Assembly: GCA_015680685.1 (NCBI GenBank)
Contig: MNCI01020276.1
Coordinates: 232,994 to 296,993 of the forward strand
Direction of reading: 5' to 3'
Length of the DNA: 64,000 nt
Origin: Gnetum montanum
Taxonomy: Eukaryota > Streptophyta > Gnetopsida > Gnetales > Gnetaceae
The translations under genes were made by a program, and so were the position numbers. Below, one piece after another: positions 10,796 to 24,400 of this stretch. The notes beneath the pieces are model-generated. The model saw only the letters and a list, made by a program, of their open reading frames with translations, searched no databases and was not told the origin of the DNA. Position 1 is the first letter of the stretch. Each line of letters begins with the position of its first letter.

Positions 10796-11570
10796 GGCGC
10801 CTCGGCCATGCGTGGAATTCGGAAAACGAATCAGAATGACGTCATTTGCTCACAATGTGCAGAAAACAAGGATATAGCCTCCACTCCAATCCCAGGAACT
10901 ATTTTATTTTTCATTTTGTGACGCAGTATTACAATTTCCGAACATTCTCACCGTGCGTGGAAAAAGGCCACGTCAGCATGCAGGAAGATACGATTCGGAT
11001 TCAACTTTAGACACAGTCCTCATGCATAGAGCTCGGAAAGCGGGCCGCCCATGCGGCAAAGCACGAATAAGCAAAAACGTCAAGCATTTACCGCACAGAA
11101 AAATTCAAGCCGGCCAAAACAAAACAAAACAAAAAGAAAACGAAAAAACAAAAATCCTTCTTCTACGCAACGTCGCCAAAATACAGCGAATATCAAGTTT
11201 CGAAAGCCCATCTCCATCCTGCAGCTTTATACACTCACGCGATGGACGCCGTGACCAGCTCAGCTGCCCGACCGCAGCGGGTCCCACGCCCTCCAAAACA
11301 TTAAGCAGGGTAATTATTAGGCCATCATAATGTTGGCGCCAAGGTTTTCGCGGTTTACGGGCAGGGGCAATAAAATCCCGAGCCGAGTGGGAGCGCGCCA
11401 CGTGGAAAGCGTGGTGAACCAACCAGGGTTTAGCGAAACCCGGTCAGAGTAACCCGGGTCTCCGCTTGTCCTCCTTCCGCTGGCATGGCATGGCACAGCG
11501 CGCAAATTACACGGAGGCAGCTTTTTGGCCGGCGTTATTTATAATTCGTGGCCCGGGCCGTGGTCTCCCT
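10796..11570 (+). promoter_or_regulatory. Formin promoter region
   Basis: A CpG-rich segment upstream of the formin leader. ACGT-core sites for bZIP/bHLH factors are visible: ATGACGTCAT at 10836-10845, CCACGTCA near 10968, and a palindromic G-box CCACGTGG at 11398-11405. A likely TATA box TATTTATAA lies at 11536-11544. A pyrimidine patch (CTCCCTCTTTTTCTTCTCC) starts about 20 bases further on, as in many plant core promoters. Transcription probably starts near 11565-11575. The site and its regulation are inferred from motif position only. Confidence 0.55.
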
Positions 11571-11605
11571 CTTTTTCTTCTCCTTTCTGGGCGCCCCACC
11601 CTGTC

Positions 11606-11638
11606 ATGGACTGCGCGCTCGGCGGCCCATTCACGTAG
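11606..11638 (+). other. Upstream ORF 1 in formin leader (10 codons)
   Basis: An ATG at 11606 opens a 10-codon frame ending in TAG at 11636-11638. It is the first ATG after the inferred start site. It would act as a minimal uORF if the leader is unspliced. Confidence 0.35.
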
Positions 11639-12006
11639 ACGAACAACAACAACAACAGCAACAGCAACGGGAGGAGAAGCGAAGAACAGCAGCTGCAGCA
11701 GCATCACAAGAAGAAGAGAAGACACAACCACCGCAACAACAAGCATAACAAGAGCCACCTCAACCTCAACCTCAACCTCAACCTTAACCTCAACATTAGT
11801 CTCAACCTCGAGCTCGGCCGTAGCATTTGCAGCAAGAACCAGAAGAAGAAGAAGAAGCAGCAGCAGCTCGATCGCGATCGCGATCTCGGTGAAACGGACG
11901 CAAAGGAAAAAGGAGAGAAACGCATCATCATCATCGTCGTCGTCGTCGTCATTTGTTGTTGTTGTTGTTGTTGTTGTTGTGGCGGTGTTGAGTTTTGGAG
12001 AAGCGC

Positions 12007-12090
12007 ATGCGGAACAGAGGCGGAAGAGGTGGAGGAGGAGGAGGAGGAGCAGCAGCAGCATCAGCTGAAGGAAACTGCGATCATCTATGA
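12007..12090 (+). other. Upstream ORF 2 in formin leader (27 codons)
   Basis: The ATG at 12007 encodes a Gly/Ala-rich 27-residue peptide. Its stop TGA (12088-12090) overlaps the ATG of the next upstream ORF in the arrangement ATGA, a layout that could allow termination-reinitiation. Confidence 0.35.
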
Positions 12091-12359
12091 AGTCTCCGGC
12101 GCCAGCAGCAGCAGCAGCGTCAGCATCAGCAGGAGAAGCGACGAGGATAGTGATTTTTTGTTGCGCGTTTGCGTGTGCGAGATCCGGTAGCGGCGGAGGA
12201 TTGCGATTGGGATTGGTGTTGGTCTTGCTTGAGGTGAAGGTGAAGGTGAAGGTGCGGGTGAGGCCTCCCGCTGGATCGGGCGTCTCCGGCGGCGCTAGGG
12301 CACGCTCGCGAGGGTTAGAGGCCGCCAATGGCGCTGTTCCGCAAGCTTTTCTACCGTAA
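12087..12359 (+). other. Upstream ORF 3, overlaps the formin start codon
   Basis: The ATG at 12087 opens a 90-codon frame that passes out of frame through the formin ATG (12328) and stops at 12357-12359. A ribosome using it could not reinitiate at the main start. The encoded peptide is low-complexity with no recognisable domain, so a regulatory role is more likely than a protein role. Confidence 0.4.
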
Positions 12360-12400
12360 GCCCCCCGAGGGACTCCTCGAGATCTGCGAGAGGGTTTACG
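12328..12400 (+). CDS. Formin exon 1 (PTEN-like domain start)
   Basis: It encodes 24 residues beginning 'MALFRKLFYRKPPE' plus the first base of a split Val codon. The donor is GTACGT at 12401. The exon is short and followed by a 1,568-base first intron, a common place for plant intronic enhancers. Confidence 0.93.
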
Positions 12401-15400
12401 GTACGTTGTTGCGCCGTCATCATCGTTTTCTGCCGAGTTTCTGAGATCCTTTGCGCCCGTTTTGGTCCGTTTTCGGTGAATTTGTTGGCGTTTTGGTGGA
12501 ATTCGACCGGATAGTGGCCGCCGAGGCGTTTTTGTTCCGGATTTTGTGGACTGCTTCCCAATGCCTATTAGTTTTCGATGTTTCGAGATTTTTCGGAATG
12601 TTTTCCGGTTTATATAGTAGCATCAAAAGCTTCGATTTCTTTTTTAATTTTAGTGATAGTTTGGAAATGCTTACCATTGTTGCTGCTGCTGCTGTTTTTT
12701 TTCATCTTTTGGATGTTTTGCAATGCTTCCGAATGTTTTTCAGTTTAGTTTTGATAGAATGCCGCGGAATGTTGGTCGTTTATACTGTTTTGGATTTCTT
12801 CGAAATATTTTTTAGTTATGATTTTTGAACTTTTTTCCGAATTTTTGTTTTTTAAGGTAATGTCTTATGGAATGGTTTCGATTTTCCGTCGAGCTCAATG
12901 AATTTTGAGCTTTGCATCTTCATTTGTTTGTATGTCTAATTTGTATTTTGAGTATTGTGTCCATGGCGGTGTTTTGTTTCAGATTTTCGGAAGTGCTTCC
13001 GAATGTCGTTCATTTCTGATGGTTTGCAATATGACGGGAGTGTTTTTCGGTGTATATGTTGTGGAATGTTTGGAATGTTTTCCTTCTTGACTCTCTGTAA
13101 TGCTTATGAGTGTTCTTTGTTGTAAATTTTACGGAATGACTGGGAATTGTCGCCGAGTTCAATGAATTTCAGGCTTTGTATCGAAATTTGTTTGTTTGTC
13201 GGTTTGGGCTTTCTGGAGGTAAAATTTTCAGGAAATTTGCAATGTGGTTTGAAATTAGTTTTTAAACGTTTATTTGTGCGACATGGAGGTGTTTTTTTGA
13301 CAAGCTGCTGCAGTAAATATATGGCGTATAAGCTTGCACGCTTTGACAGTCTTATCAATGTGTTTGGGATATGATATGTTTCCATTTTGTAATTTGTTTT
13401 CTGCGTTAAACTTGGATTGCGTTACACATTAGGCCATAAGGCATTATGTGTCACGGATTTGCAAGGTTTCCATAATTTTGCTGAGATGACATTTCTAGCT
13501 TTAGTCTTTGTCCACCAGCTTTGTCTTTCAAAGTGCTTCGTGATATAATTTGTCTCTGCATTAGGATTTTAATGATTGGGCTTGTAAATTTTGGGATTAC
13601 AAGGATCAGAGCAATTAAACAGATAAATGTTTGGCGCATATAAACGCACGTTTGAAAAGTATATTCTTCCGGGACGTTAGATTAGGATATTTTATGCGTT
13701 CCGGATACGAATTTCAGAATTTCCACTGAACATAGTGAAATTTTGAGGTTTTTCTAAAGGGACAAGATCAGCGCTTGCGTTTATCAAGTATATTTGTTAG
13801 AAAAAAATTTATTCTAATGTTTAATATCCTTATATCATCTCTCATTTGTCTTTAATACAAATTGTTGATTTAGATTTTCCCATTATTTTTGCCCTTGTTT
13901 TGATTGTTGATGCATCTGGCATTGCATATCTACACTGCTAACTATCACATTTGCTTCTTTCTCTACAGTGTTCGATTCTTGTTTTGCAACGGACTTTATG
14001 GAAGAAGGTCCTTATAAGGTCTACTTGGCAAGCATTGTAACACAGTTGCAAGATCAGTTTCGTGATTCTTCCTTAATGGTATTCAACTTCAAAGATGGTG
14101 AGAAACAGAGTCAGATCATGGAGATATTATCGCATTTTGATATGACAGTCATGGATTATCCTAAGCAGTACGAAGGATGTCCCTTGTTATCTTTGGAGAT
14201 GATCCATCATTTTTTGAGGTCCAGCGAAAGCTGGTTAACCTTGGATAAACACAATATCTTGCTTATGCATTGCGAGAAAGGAGGATGGCCGGTACTTGCA
14301 TTCATGTTGGCAGGCCTTCTTATATATGGTAAGCAGTACACGGGAGAGCAGAAAACCTTAGACATGGTTCACAAGCAGGCCCCAAAGGAACTGATGCAGA
14401 GCGTCTGTCCTTTGAATCCTATTCCATCTCAGATAAGATATCTACAATACATTTCAAGAAGGAACAATGGAATTGAGTGGCCACCATTGGATAGACCATT
14501 GACGCTGGATTGTCTTATTCTTAGAATTATCCCGAACTTTGATAGTGAAGGAGGATGCAGACCTATATTTCGCATTTATGGTCAGAATCCTCTTAGCCCT
14601 GATGACAGGGCTTCGGAGCTGTTGTTCTCAGTGGGGAAGAAGAGTAAGAAAGTACAATACTACAGCCAGGTAAAGACTGGTTTTTTGAAAGTCAGAGTTC
14701 AATTATTTTTTAGCCTTGTTTTTGCTTTTACCATGCTTATGGAATAGATATAGGAGGCATTGCAACAGAAAAACGATACTATATATTAAATTGAGATTCA
14801 CAAAGTTTGCACAATTGACGTTTCTGTAGATATCCGTTTTAAATTGTTTTATGCATAGCAGCAAAATGCCCATTTAAAAATATAAAATCTTTCCTTTTTA
14901 TCTTTACGTGGTTTGGATTTGACGTACAGGCAGATTGTGATGTTGTGAAGATCGATATCCGTTGTCATGTACAAGGTGATGTGGTGCTGGAATGTATCCA
15001 TTTAGATTTAGATTTGGAAGGGGAGGAGATGATGTTTCGAGTGATGTTTAACACGGCATTCATACGATCCAATATTCTGATGTTGAATCGGGAGGATATA
15101 GACATCCTATGGAATGCAAAAGATCGATTTCCCAAGGATTTTAGAGCGGAGGTTTTGTTCTCAGACATGGATGCAGATGCTGCATCTTTGCCCAGCGTGG
15201 CTACCTTGGGTGAAGAAGAGAAACAAGGGCTGCCTATTGAAGAGTTTCACAAGGCACAAGAGTACTTTGGGGAGACTGATTTGGGCAGTAAAGTTGAGCC
15301 AGTGACAGATCTGATTGTTCTGCCAGAGAACCTTGCCCCTGACAGGGTTGAGTCAGTGACAGATCTGAGTACTCTGCCAGAGAACCATGTTCCTGAAGAA

Positions 15401-18400
15401 AATTCAGTGAGCCATGCGATGGAGTTGACTTCTGTGGAGGAACATAAAAACATTTCTGTCCCAAATACCAGTGAAGTAAGTGTTTGGGAGCACAATCATT
15501 GTTCAAAGAATCTACAGGAGAAACTCTTGAAGGTGGGCACAGAGGAGCATGACTACTCTCAATCCAGTCTAGGGATCAAATCTCTTTCAACTGTTGAACT
15601 TATGCGAGAGGAACATGGGTCTTCTCGAAGTTCAGTGGTTGAGATGCAGGAAACAGCTCAACCTTTTTCAAAAACTTTACAAGGAAAAAATGAGGAGCGG
15701 AAAGGTTCCTCAAATGTTGGACCTGAAGAGGACGAATGGGTTGCTGTACCAGAGGCTTTGTGTGATGACAATGTGAAAAAAACACATTCTTCTGGTGAAA
15801 TTCAAAATAGTGATCATGCAAAAGCTGTTCTGAATTTGGTACACGAGAATGTGGAGAAACAAAATTTAAAATCCAATGGCATACATCAGAATGGTGATAA
15901 TCGCAGTGTTCTTTCTAACAACTTAGTTGAGCAGGAAAAAATAATAAACTCGTTAAGTACGAGATCTGAAGATAATAGAAAATACGATTATAACAGTAAA
16001 TGTATTAATCATATAGAAAGTGGGGAAGAATCTTCCCAGTTGAAGACTATGATGAATATTTCACATGAAAAACAAGTGAAACATGACATGCCATTGGTTC
16101 GTCATTCGGCAGAATCTCAAGTGTTAAATTCAAACCGGTCAGCAACAAACAATGAGCATTGTTCCTCTGTTGATCTCTTAAATGACAATGATCGGAATGA
16201 TTCTTGCAAATTTGCTACACATGAAAGGCCAAAGAACACTGCAATAAACGAATGTGAACATGATTGGATGCGAAAAAGTACTGTATCTCCCGGTATTCAA
16301 GGAATGCAACAGCAGACAATTCTAATGAACGGTGACCATGAAATGAAACAAGTTCCAAATTTGCCAAATACTCCAGAGAAAAGTATAGAACACATACAGA
16401 CAGAGACTGGCTTCCTGCCATTAAAGCAAGTACAAACTAATACAGTGGAAGAGGACTCATCACCCGGGAAGTCATTCCAGCCAGATAACTCAGATTCAGC
16501 TTCAGGGGTGACAAATTCTGTGAGAACACCTGTTTTGTTTCCAGATGAGGAAGATATTGATTGGAAGGAACTTCAATATTCACGCCTTCTGCCAGGAGAA
16601 CCGAAAGTTATTGCTCCTTGGACTAGATGTACTACACGTCCAAATATTGCTACTCGACCTCTTCCCTCTCATGCATCATTTCCCCCATCGAGGTATCACA
16701 GTGCCCCAGCAGCTCTTGGTATTCGTACTAGAACACAATTACGTTGGGCATGTTCGAATCAACAACTATCAACCAACCAACTGCACTCTCAGGATGGACC
16801 AGATGATCCTACTAATATGCTTTCTTTGGGAATGAGCAAACAATCACCATCTGCCATGAAATGCAAATCTAATACATCAGCAAGATCACCAGAGTCACTG
16901 TCCAATAATGTAAAGCTATCTTCACACTCTAAAGATAATGGATTACCTATAACATTACCTCCTGAGTCCTCAACAAACAATATACCTGCACCCCCTCCCC
17001 CTCCCTCTCCATCTTTTTCTTCCTCATTCAATGAAGCCAGGCAATCCCAAGCACTTCTACCTACACCACAGCCTCCTGCATCTAGATCATTTTTACCCCC
17101 ACCACCACCACCTCCACCACCTCCTCCACCACAACAAGCCCCAAGGAGGCAAGCACCACCCTCACCACCTCCTTCACCACCACAAGCCCCAGCGCGGTTA
17201 GGAGCTCCACCACGTTCACCTCCACCTCTAGGGAGGTTAGGAGCTTCTTCTTCCTCAGCAATGCCTACACCACCTCCACCTTTATCCCAGACCAAAGTAG
17301 CTTTACCTCCACCACCGCCGCCGCCGCCACCACCACCACCTGAAAGGTCAAGAGCTCTTGCTGCACCACCACCACCACCACCACCACCACCTCCTCCTCC
17401 TCCTCCTCTTGGAAGATCGGGANNNNNNNNNNNNNNNNCCACCCCCACCTGGAAGAGCAGGAGGCCCTCCACCACCACCACCACCACCAGCAGGAAGACC
17501 AGGTGCACCACCACCACCACCACCACCACCAGGAAGACCAGGTGCACCACCACCACCACCACCACCAGGAAGACCAGGTGCACCTCCACCACCTCCTGGA
17601 GGTCCAAGAGGTGCTGCCCCTCCACCACCTCCTGGAGGAAGAGGACGTGGATTGACACTTCCAAATCGTGGTGGTTTTGCATCTCCAGCACAAAAGCGCC
17701 CATCATTGAAGCCCCTCCATTGGATTAAAGTCACCCGAGCAGTGAAGGGAAGCTTATGGGCAGAAGCTCAGCAATATGATGAATCTTTCAAGTACTTCCT
17801 CAATCTTTTGTTACTGTGTTTAGGATCTGGACTCTCTATTTACTTATGTTTTCAAACATATGACTTTTTTGTAATTTATTTATATATATATATTTTCTGC
17901 CAATATCAAGGCCACCAGAGTTTGATATGACAGAACTCGAGAGCCTTTTTTCAGCCGCAGTTCCATCAAGGCAAGGTGGTTCATCAGATCAAAGCAAAAG
18001 CAAGGCAAAAGGGCCTAAATCAGACAGAGTGCATTTGGTACACTGTTTTTTCTGACCCTTCTATATTTACTTTTGTAGTTTCAATATAATGACATTGTTT
18101 AAGCATTTGTCTTTAATAGATTAATGCTAGTCACAAGTAGCGGTTAAAAAAGTTATTTCCTCGTAGACATGGATTGATATCTATTTTTGAAAATGAGCAA
18201 AGAAAACATGGACTTTCAATGTTTTCTCTGGTGTCATGGTATGACTTTTGTCTCTTCAATCATAGAAAACTTAATTTAATTTTTTATTGCACCTATATAT
18301 TAAGTAGTACATTAAATATTTAATACTGATCAATATGACAAATAAGAAAATAAATGCGTTAAGAGTGATTAGAGTGCATATGTCCTTATCAACAAAAAGA

Positions 18401-21400
18401 ACGATGCATGCCTAAATGCTCACCCATTGAATCTTTGAATTTTAAAGCTGTTACAAGCTCAATGGCTGTAAATTTATTGTATTTTAATGTAGGTTTAAAG
18501 ATAATATATCATTATATTGTGTACCTAATCCTGAGCAATTTTGATGTGGACACTTCAGATTGATTTGAGGAGAGCTAATAATTGTGAAATAATGCTTACA
18601 AAGGTCAAAATGCCATTGCCTGATGTGATGGTATGTACCAATTCTGCAACGATATTCTTTTCTCCTTGCGTTTCACTGTTATTATTATGATTTGCATGAG
18701 TGTACTATGATTGAGATATCGCATAAATACAATATCATTAAACTTTAAACAGTGATTTACCAGTTATTAAATGCTTACAATATGCACAATTTAATAGCAA
18801 AAGCATTCATAATGTTCTTATATAGAGCTTATCCAGAGACTTTTATTTTTGAACAACCTACAATATTGCGAGCAATAATCCAGTAACATAATTTTGGCCA
18901 AGAGGCCGACTACCAATTGTAAATTGGTAACGCTAAATAGTTTTGGCCGAGAGGCCAACTACAGGTCATAGATTAGTAACGCTAAATAATATTTTGTCCA
19001 TAATGCTCCATGAAGAACTTATCGGTAACACTAAATAATATTTTGCACATAATGCTCTAGGGAGAGCTTATCGATAATATTTCATCCATAACATTCCAAA
19101 GAGAGCTGATCTATAACAGTAAACAATATTTCATCTATAGCACCAGCATATTTGGTCCAAGCAATCTGTGGTTTCTATGTTTATGTCTTCTTATTGCAAT
19201 GCACAAGGAGTAAAATTTGGAAGGGCACGGAAGTATATATGGGAAAAAACAATCCATGAAAATTCAAAATATTTTGCAGCACAAGATTTAGTACCAAACA
19301 TGAAATTAGTTATCCTTCTCATCATGCAATCATAGCGATCTGACCAAAATTGTTAGAGAATACATAGAATTTGGTAAAATGGCAACTTGGATAATTTTTA
19401 ATACAATAGATGAACTAAACTTTGAGTCTGTTTTTGCAAGATTCTCTCAGCCAAATTATAGGTATATATATTAAATATATAACTAAGCTGGTATTCTATC
19501 CATAATGCTCTAAGAGGTGTATTGTTAATGCTAAATAATATTTCATCCATAAGAAAACCAATTTTACCACTCTCACACACAGTTTCAGATCTCAAATTTA
19601 ATTTTGTTTAGTTTTTCATTGTATGTGTTCATAAGTAATTTTATTGCATGTATCCTGCACAGATTCATCAGAAGTAATTTTATTGCATGTATCCTGCACA
19701 GATTCATCAGGAAAACAAACTATACAGTTGGGTACATATGCCATATTTTTTATTTCTCTATTAAACAATTTTCTATACAGGAATGCAGAGGATTTGGTAA
19801 GCAGGCATATATTTCTTTATGAGAACAAAAAAGATTCTCTGAGCCAAAATTTGGATATATATTATAAATATTTTACTAAGCTAGTTTATTGTAGTTATTT
19901 TTTTAGTAATTCCTTTTAGAATTGTATTGCTAAACCCTGCTATGTTTTCTGAATTGAAATAAAATAATAAATGTTGTCCTTAACTTTCTTCCTGTCTTAA
20001 CATTGTTTGTGGGACTGATTTTCTGAATGCATGACAGGGTGCGGTTCTTGCATTGGATGACACAGTTTTAGATAGTGATCAAGTAGAAAATCTTATTAAG
20101 TTTTGCCCAACAAAGGAAGAGATGGAGCTTTTGAAGGTAGGCCACATTTTGTATTTGAAATTTTATGTTGCTTGCTATGCCAGCTTACATTCTTAGTCCT
20201 CGTACAAAATAACTTTTTGGATACCTATTGATATTTGAGAGATATGACAAGGCGAGTTTTCATGTCATAGGGCTACACTGGAGAGGTTGAAAAGCTGGGG
20301 AGGTGTGAGCAGGTTTGTGAAATTTTATCTTGATGGATAACAGCTGATGGGTGAATGCAATAGTTTAGATATTTATCACTGCTATGGTTTAAAGTTAAGA
20401 ATCAGTCACATACAAATGTACGATGTCTGGAATATAGATTATATATTTTTTAGATGAGTTAAGTTCTACGAACAAGGTACTGTTTTTAAAGTAGTGTGCT
20501 AGGTAAAGTGGTAAGCTTCAATAAAAATATTGATTTTTATTTAGTGAATGCTACCAAATAACCAGTAGTATCAATTCACAAAAGCTTGGCTACACCAGAA
20601 AGGTGAATGCAATAGTTTAGATATTTATCACTGCTATGGTTTAAAGTTAAGAATCAGTCACATACAAATGTACGATGTCTGGAATATAGATTATATATTT
20701 TTTAGATGAGTTAAGTTCTACGAACAAGGTACTGTTTTAAAGTAGTGTGCTAGGTAAAGTGGTAAGCTTCAATAAAAATATTGATTTTTATTTAGTGAAT
20801 GCTACCAAATAACCAGTAGTATCAATTCACAAAAGCTTGGCTACACCAGAAACCCAATGCAAAATACCCGAACAAATGGTCCAATAAACACTCCATGAAA
20901 TGATGAGTAGCAGATGACATCTTAGAACTGGGTATTGCTACTGATGATAAGGGAGCAATAAAAAGGCCAACAACTTTGGGTTTTTTATTTGAAATTTATA
21001 AATGAAAATCTTAAAACAGAAAAAAAAGAAGGTTAAAATCAAAGCTGTACAGATTGGATACTTAGAAAAATGGTTGTGGAATGTGATCAATCAACTACAC
21101 ATTGGAGCTGTTGAATTTAATGCTTCAAAAGGGAGAAAGCTGCACTGGCTGTAGACATCGGTGATACAGGGGAAAAGAAGATTTTGTTAATTAATTATGA
21201 ACGCTTACCCGAGTTTGTAACAGGTGAAAAGAAGATTTTGTTAATTAATTATGAACTTTTGATTTGGAGTACGTTCCAACTTTCTGTGGGATCTTAAACA
21301 TTAGCAAAGTAGGTTCTTCAGAATTTTAGTTTTCAAAATCTATCATTTTGATCTGAAAATATTTGTTATTATTCATCTTGGAAAATTGAACTTTCCAGAA

Positions 21401-24400
21401 AATTGTACAAGCCTTGTGATGCAGTATCCATCGAAGTTTTGGATTCCAAATGCAGATCATCATCCATAAATCCTTGGCCACATAAGAAACACAAGTCATA
21501 CATGAACACATGATTTCATCTAAATTAACAGTTACAACTTCTAGGTGAAATAACTGTAAAATACAACATATTTCTGTAGCTATAGTTTTAGCAAGCGTAT
21601 GTTCAAATTATCAGCGTTTGCATTCTTAATATCTGCCATTAATCAGACCGAAAACAGCCATTGCTTTTGCATAAAATGGATGGGTTTTAGGTACCTTGTA
21701 AGGGAATGCGGTACTGAACAATATTGTTTAACACTTCTTTTGTGCCCATGAGGGATACATACTGAAGTCCATCCTGAATCTTGATTATGAGGATGAATCT
21801 AAAATAATTTAACATTTCTAGAAGATGAACAATATAGAGTATTCATGATTTAAGCATATAGCATAAATTTCTAGAACTTGAACAATAAATGTTTGAACTT
21901 GTATATTAACATGGAATCTGCAGTTTTGTTGGATCATAGAGTTAACTGATAGTACCAATATTACGTTATTAAAAAAGATGAATGATTTTTTGGTGGTCAT
22001 CAAAGAGTTGTAAAGGATTTTAAATCTAAATTAGTTTGATGAAGGATGCATTGTATCTGATCTTGAACTTGAATATTTATAGATATTTTTGAATGTAAAT
22101 TTATAAAGAGAAAATTCAGGATAAGGGTTTATTTTAAACTTATTGGTTCAAAGATTATTGTAGATATGTTCCCTGGATTGAATATGTTCCTTTTCTGCAG
22201 TTGCATCAATTTTAGTTTGCATAAATTTTTTCATTGAATATTTGTATCTGCAGTTTTTTCTTGAAATGATGAAAGTTCCGAGAGTAGAGTCTAAGCTAAG
22301 AGTATTCTCTTTCAAAATTCAGTTTATCTCTCAGGTTTGTCGCTTATCTCTTAAATGACTACTTTAATCTGGGTAATTATGGGCTCACTTTTTTTCAGCT
22401 TTCTCACTATCATTTGATTTTAGGTTTCTGATCTAAGGGCAAGTCTCAATGTTGTAAAGTATGCTTCTGAGGAGGTATTATATGCTTCTCTTCTAAATGC
22501 CTAATAATGTCAATGCCTTTATTAAATTCACCATTAGTTTAATCTAAATTTTTATATGATTTAGGTTAGGAGATCACTGAAGTTGCGTAGATTAATGCAA
22601 ACGATACTGTCATTGGGCAATGCTTTAAACCAGGGAACTGCACGAGGTTAGTTGCATTATACTGTCTTATTAAAGTTAATTTGATTTGCTCTAAATGCTA
22701 ATTTGGGTAGTTCTAAATGTTTAGGTTCTGCAATTGGCTTTAGGCTGGACAGTCTTCTTAAGTTAACAGAGACCCGTGCAAGAAACAACAAGATGACTTT
22801 GATGCACTATCTTTGTAAGGTGTGCACTCTCACTGTAAGGTGTGGATTCTAGTCTAGTTATGTTCTGAATTTGAATGCGTATATTGTATTTTGCAGTGTT
22901 AGCTAACTCTAAGAACTTTTTTAAAACAAAGAAACAAACAACAACTATTTGCACAGCAAAAGAATTACAAATATTTAATAGCTATCGGCAAAAAAGAGGT
23001 TTAAAACTGAAAACCAGAATAGTAGGGATTAATTGGAATTCAAGAGATCAATAAAACCTGGTCTGGAATAAGAGGCATTTCCTTTGTCACCACCATTCAA
23101 AACAAGTATCTAATAATAAGCACATGGCTTTGATGCAGACATTTTATTTGGTGTTTCTGCCTTTATTTCTGGTACTTTTGTAGCAACAACTGATTGATCA
23201 AAGTCAACTTGCTGCATGACTCCAGTGCCCTGGAGTTTAATGACCTAGGCAATTATTCAGTATGATGTTGGTTCTGTCCTTATGCAAGTAATTAAGGAAA
23301 TTAGATTGGACTCGAAAATATTTGCTGCAAAATGCGTTCTAATTGCCATTTGTTTAGCAGAGGCTGGGGCTGGGTATGTTTTTTGCAAGCGGCATTTGAA
23401 CATCAAGGGCTTCACTGTTTCAACAAATTTTAACCAACTATACAGAATTAAGCTTGTGGGCCATGCCATGAAGCTATGGGAAAGAGTACTGGAGTAATGT
23501 TCAAGGCACGATGCAATAATACCTGAAAACTGATTTGCATTTGTGCGAGGATAAACTATGGAGGCTAGTTTCTTGTGAGGACAGTTAAATGGAGAAATTT
23601 AGAAATACACAGAAAAGTTCATGCATAATCTCCTGTCGAAGTTTCCCTCTGTTCTTGAGGGTTTTACCTCATAAACTTGGGTTTCTTATTTGCTGTTTTG
23701 CATAATCTACTGCGCTGGTGCTGGTGCTGGTTTATTATGTCTGTGTTTTCTCTACCACTTTGTTGTTTTTTGGTCCATGTACTCTACTGGGCTGTTTTCT
23801 AGGGAATGGCATATTTATAGTTTGAGACATTTTTTTATCGTATAGTATGTGTTTAATCTTACATTCTGCATTAAGGTAGACAGGTAATTTGACGGTAGCC
23901 TTCAATACCAGCTTGCTACCTGACATCAACCTTAATATATGTTTTTACCTTGTCCCCAGTATTAACTTGTATTTGTCTGTAGTAATGCACCAGTTGAAAG
24001 AACTAGTTCATGAATCTTTTTTGTGACCCCACAATTGAGTTCCGGAAGATCATGACAAACTCCATTGCCGGATAATCTTTCGATGATCTAATTTAATATG
24101 GTACAGCTTTAAATATTTGATTAAAATAATTTAGACTTGTTATTTCTTGAGGAAACGTAAAAATTATATGTGAATCAAAATAAAATGAAGTTTATTTTTT
24201 CTTGAAAAAAAATGTTTGACAATTATGTATATATGATTTACAATAAATATAAATATAAGAATAAATTAATTCATGTTGTTGCCAAGCTCTCTATGTGCTA
24301 TATGGAAAGGAGGATTGTGTACACCGTCTAAACATGGAAAATGTAAAATCTTCTGTCATAACTCTCTTCAATTCATTGGAATGGTTTATAAACTGGCTAG

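Larger units (their letters stand above)
11571..12327 (+). other. Long simple-repeat-rich 5' leader of the formin
   Basis: The roughly 750-base interval between the inferred start site and the formin ATG is a patchwork of triplet and hexamer repeats: CAA/CAG (11641-11680), CAACCT (11756-11800), GAA (11838-11856), GTC then TTG (11935-11980), GGA and AGC (12030-12061) and GTGAAG (12233-12255). It contains at least three upstream ATGs (11606, 12007 and 12087). Long frames here on both strands encode only homopolymeric runs and are not genes. A leader intron cannot be excluded. Confidence 0.6.
18631..20037 (+). other. Formin intron 5 with repeat insertion
   Basis: The intron contains a second copy of the dispersed 49-bp minisatellite repeat (18892-19540, with a tail segment at about 19825-19915) and a perfect 39-bp tandem duplication (19633-19671 and 19672-19710). 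The rest is AT-rich intron. Confidence 0.8.

Noticed and set aside
11466-12328. Long open frames of 200-273 codons on both strands of the formin leader
   Set aside because: They are built of triplet repeats giving Ser, Thr, Leu and Val runs; there is no domain, and they lie in the inferred promoter/leader.
16789-17734. Antisense Gly-rich open frames opposite the formin FH1 region
   Set aside because: They are the reverse complement of CCA/CCT proline codons and therefore necessarily open; no independent evidence supports a gene.
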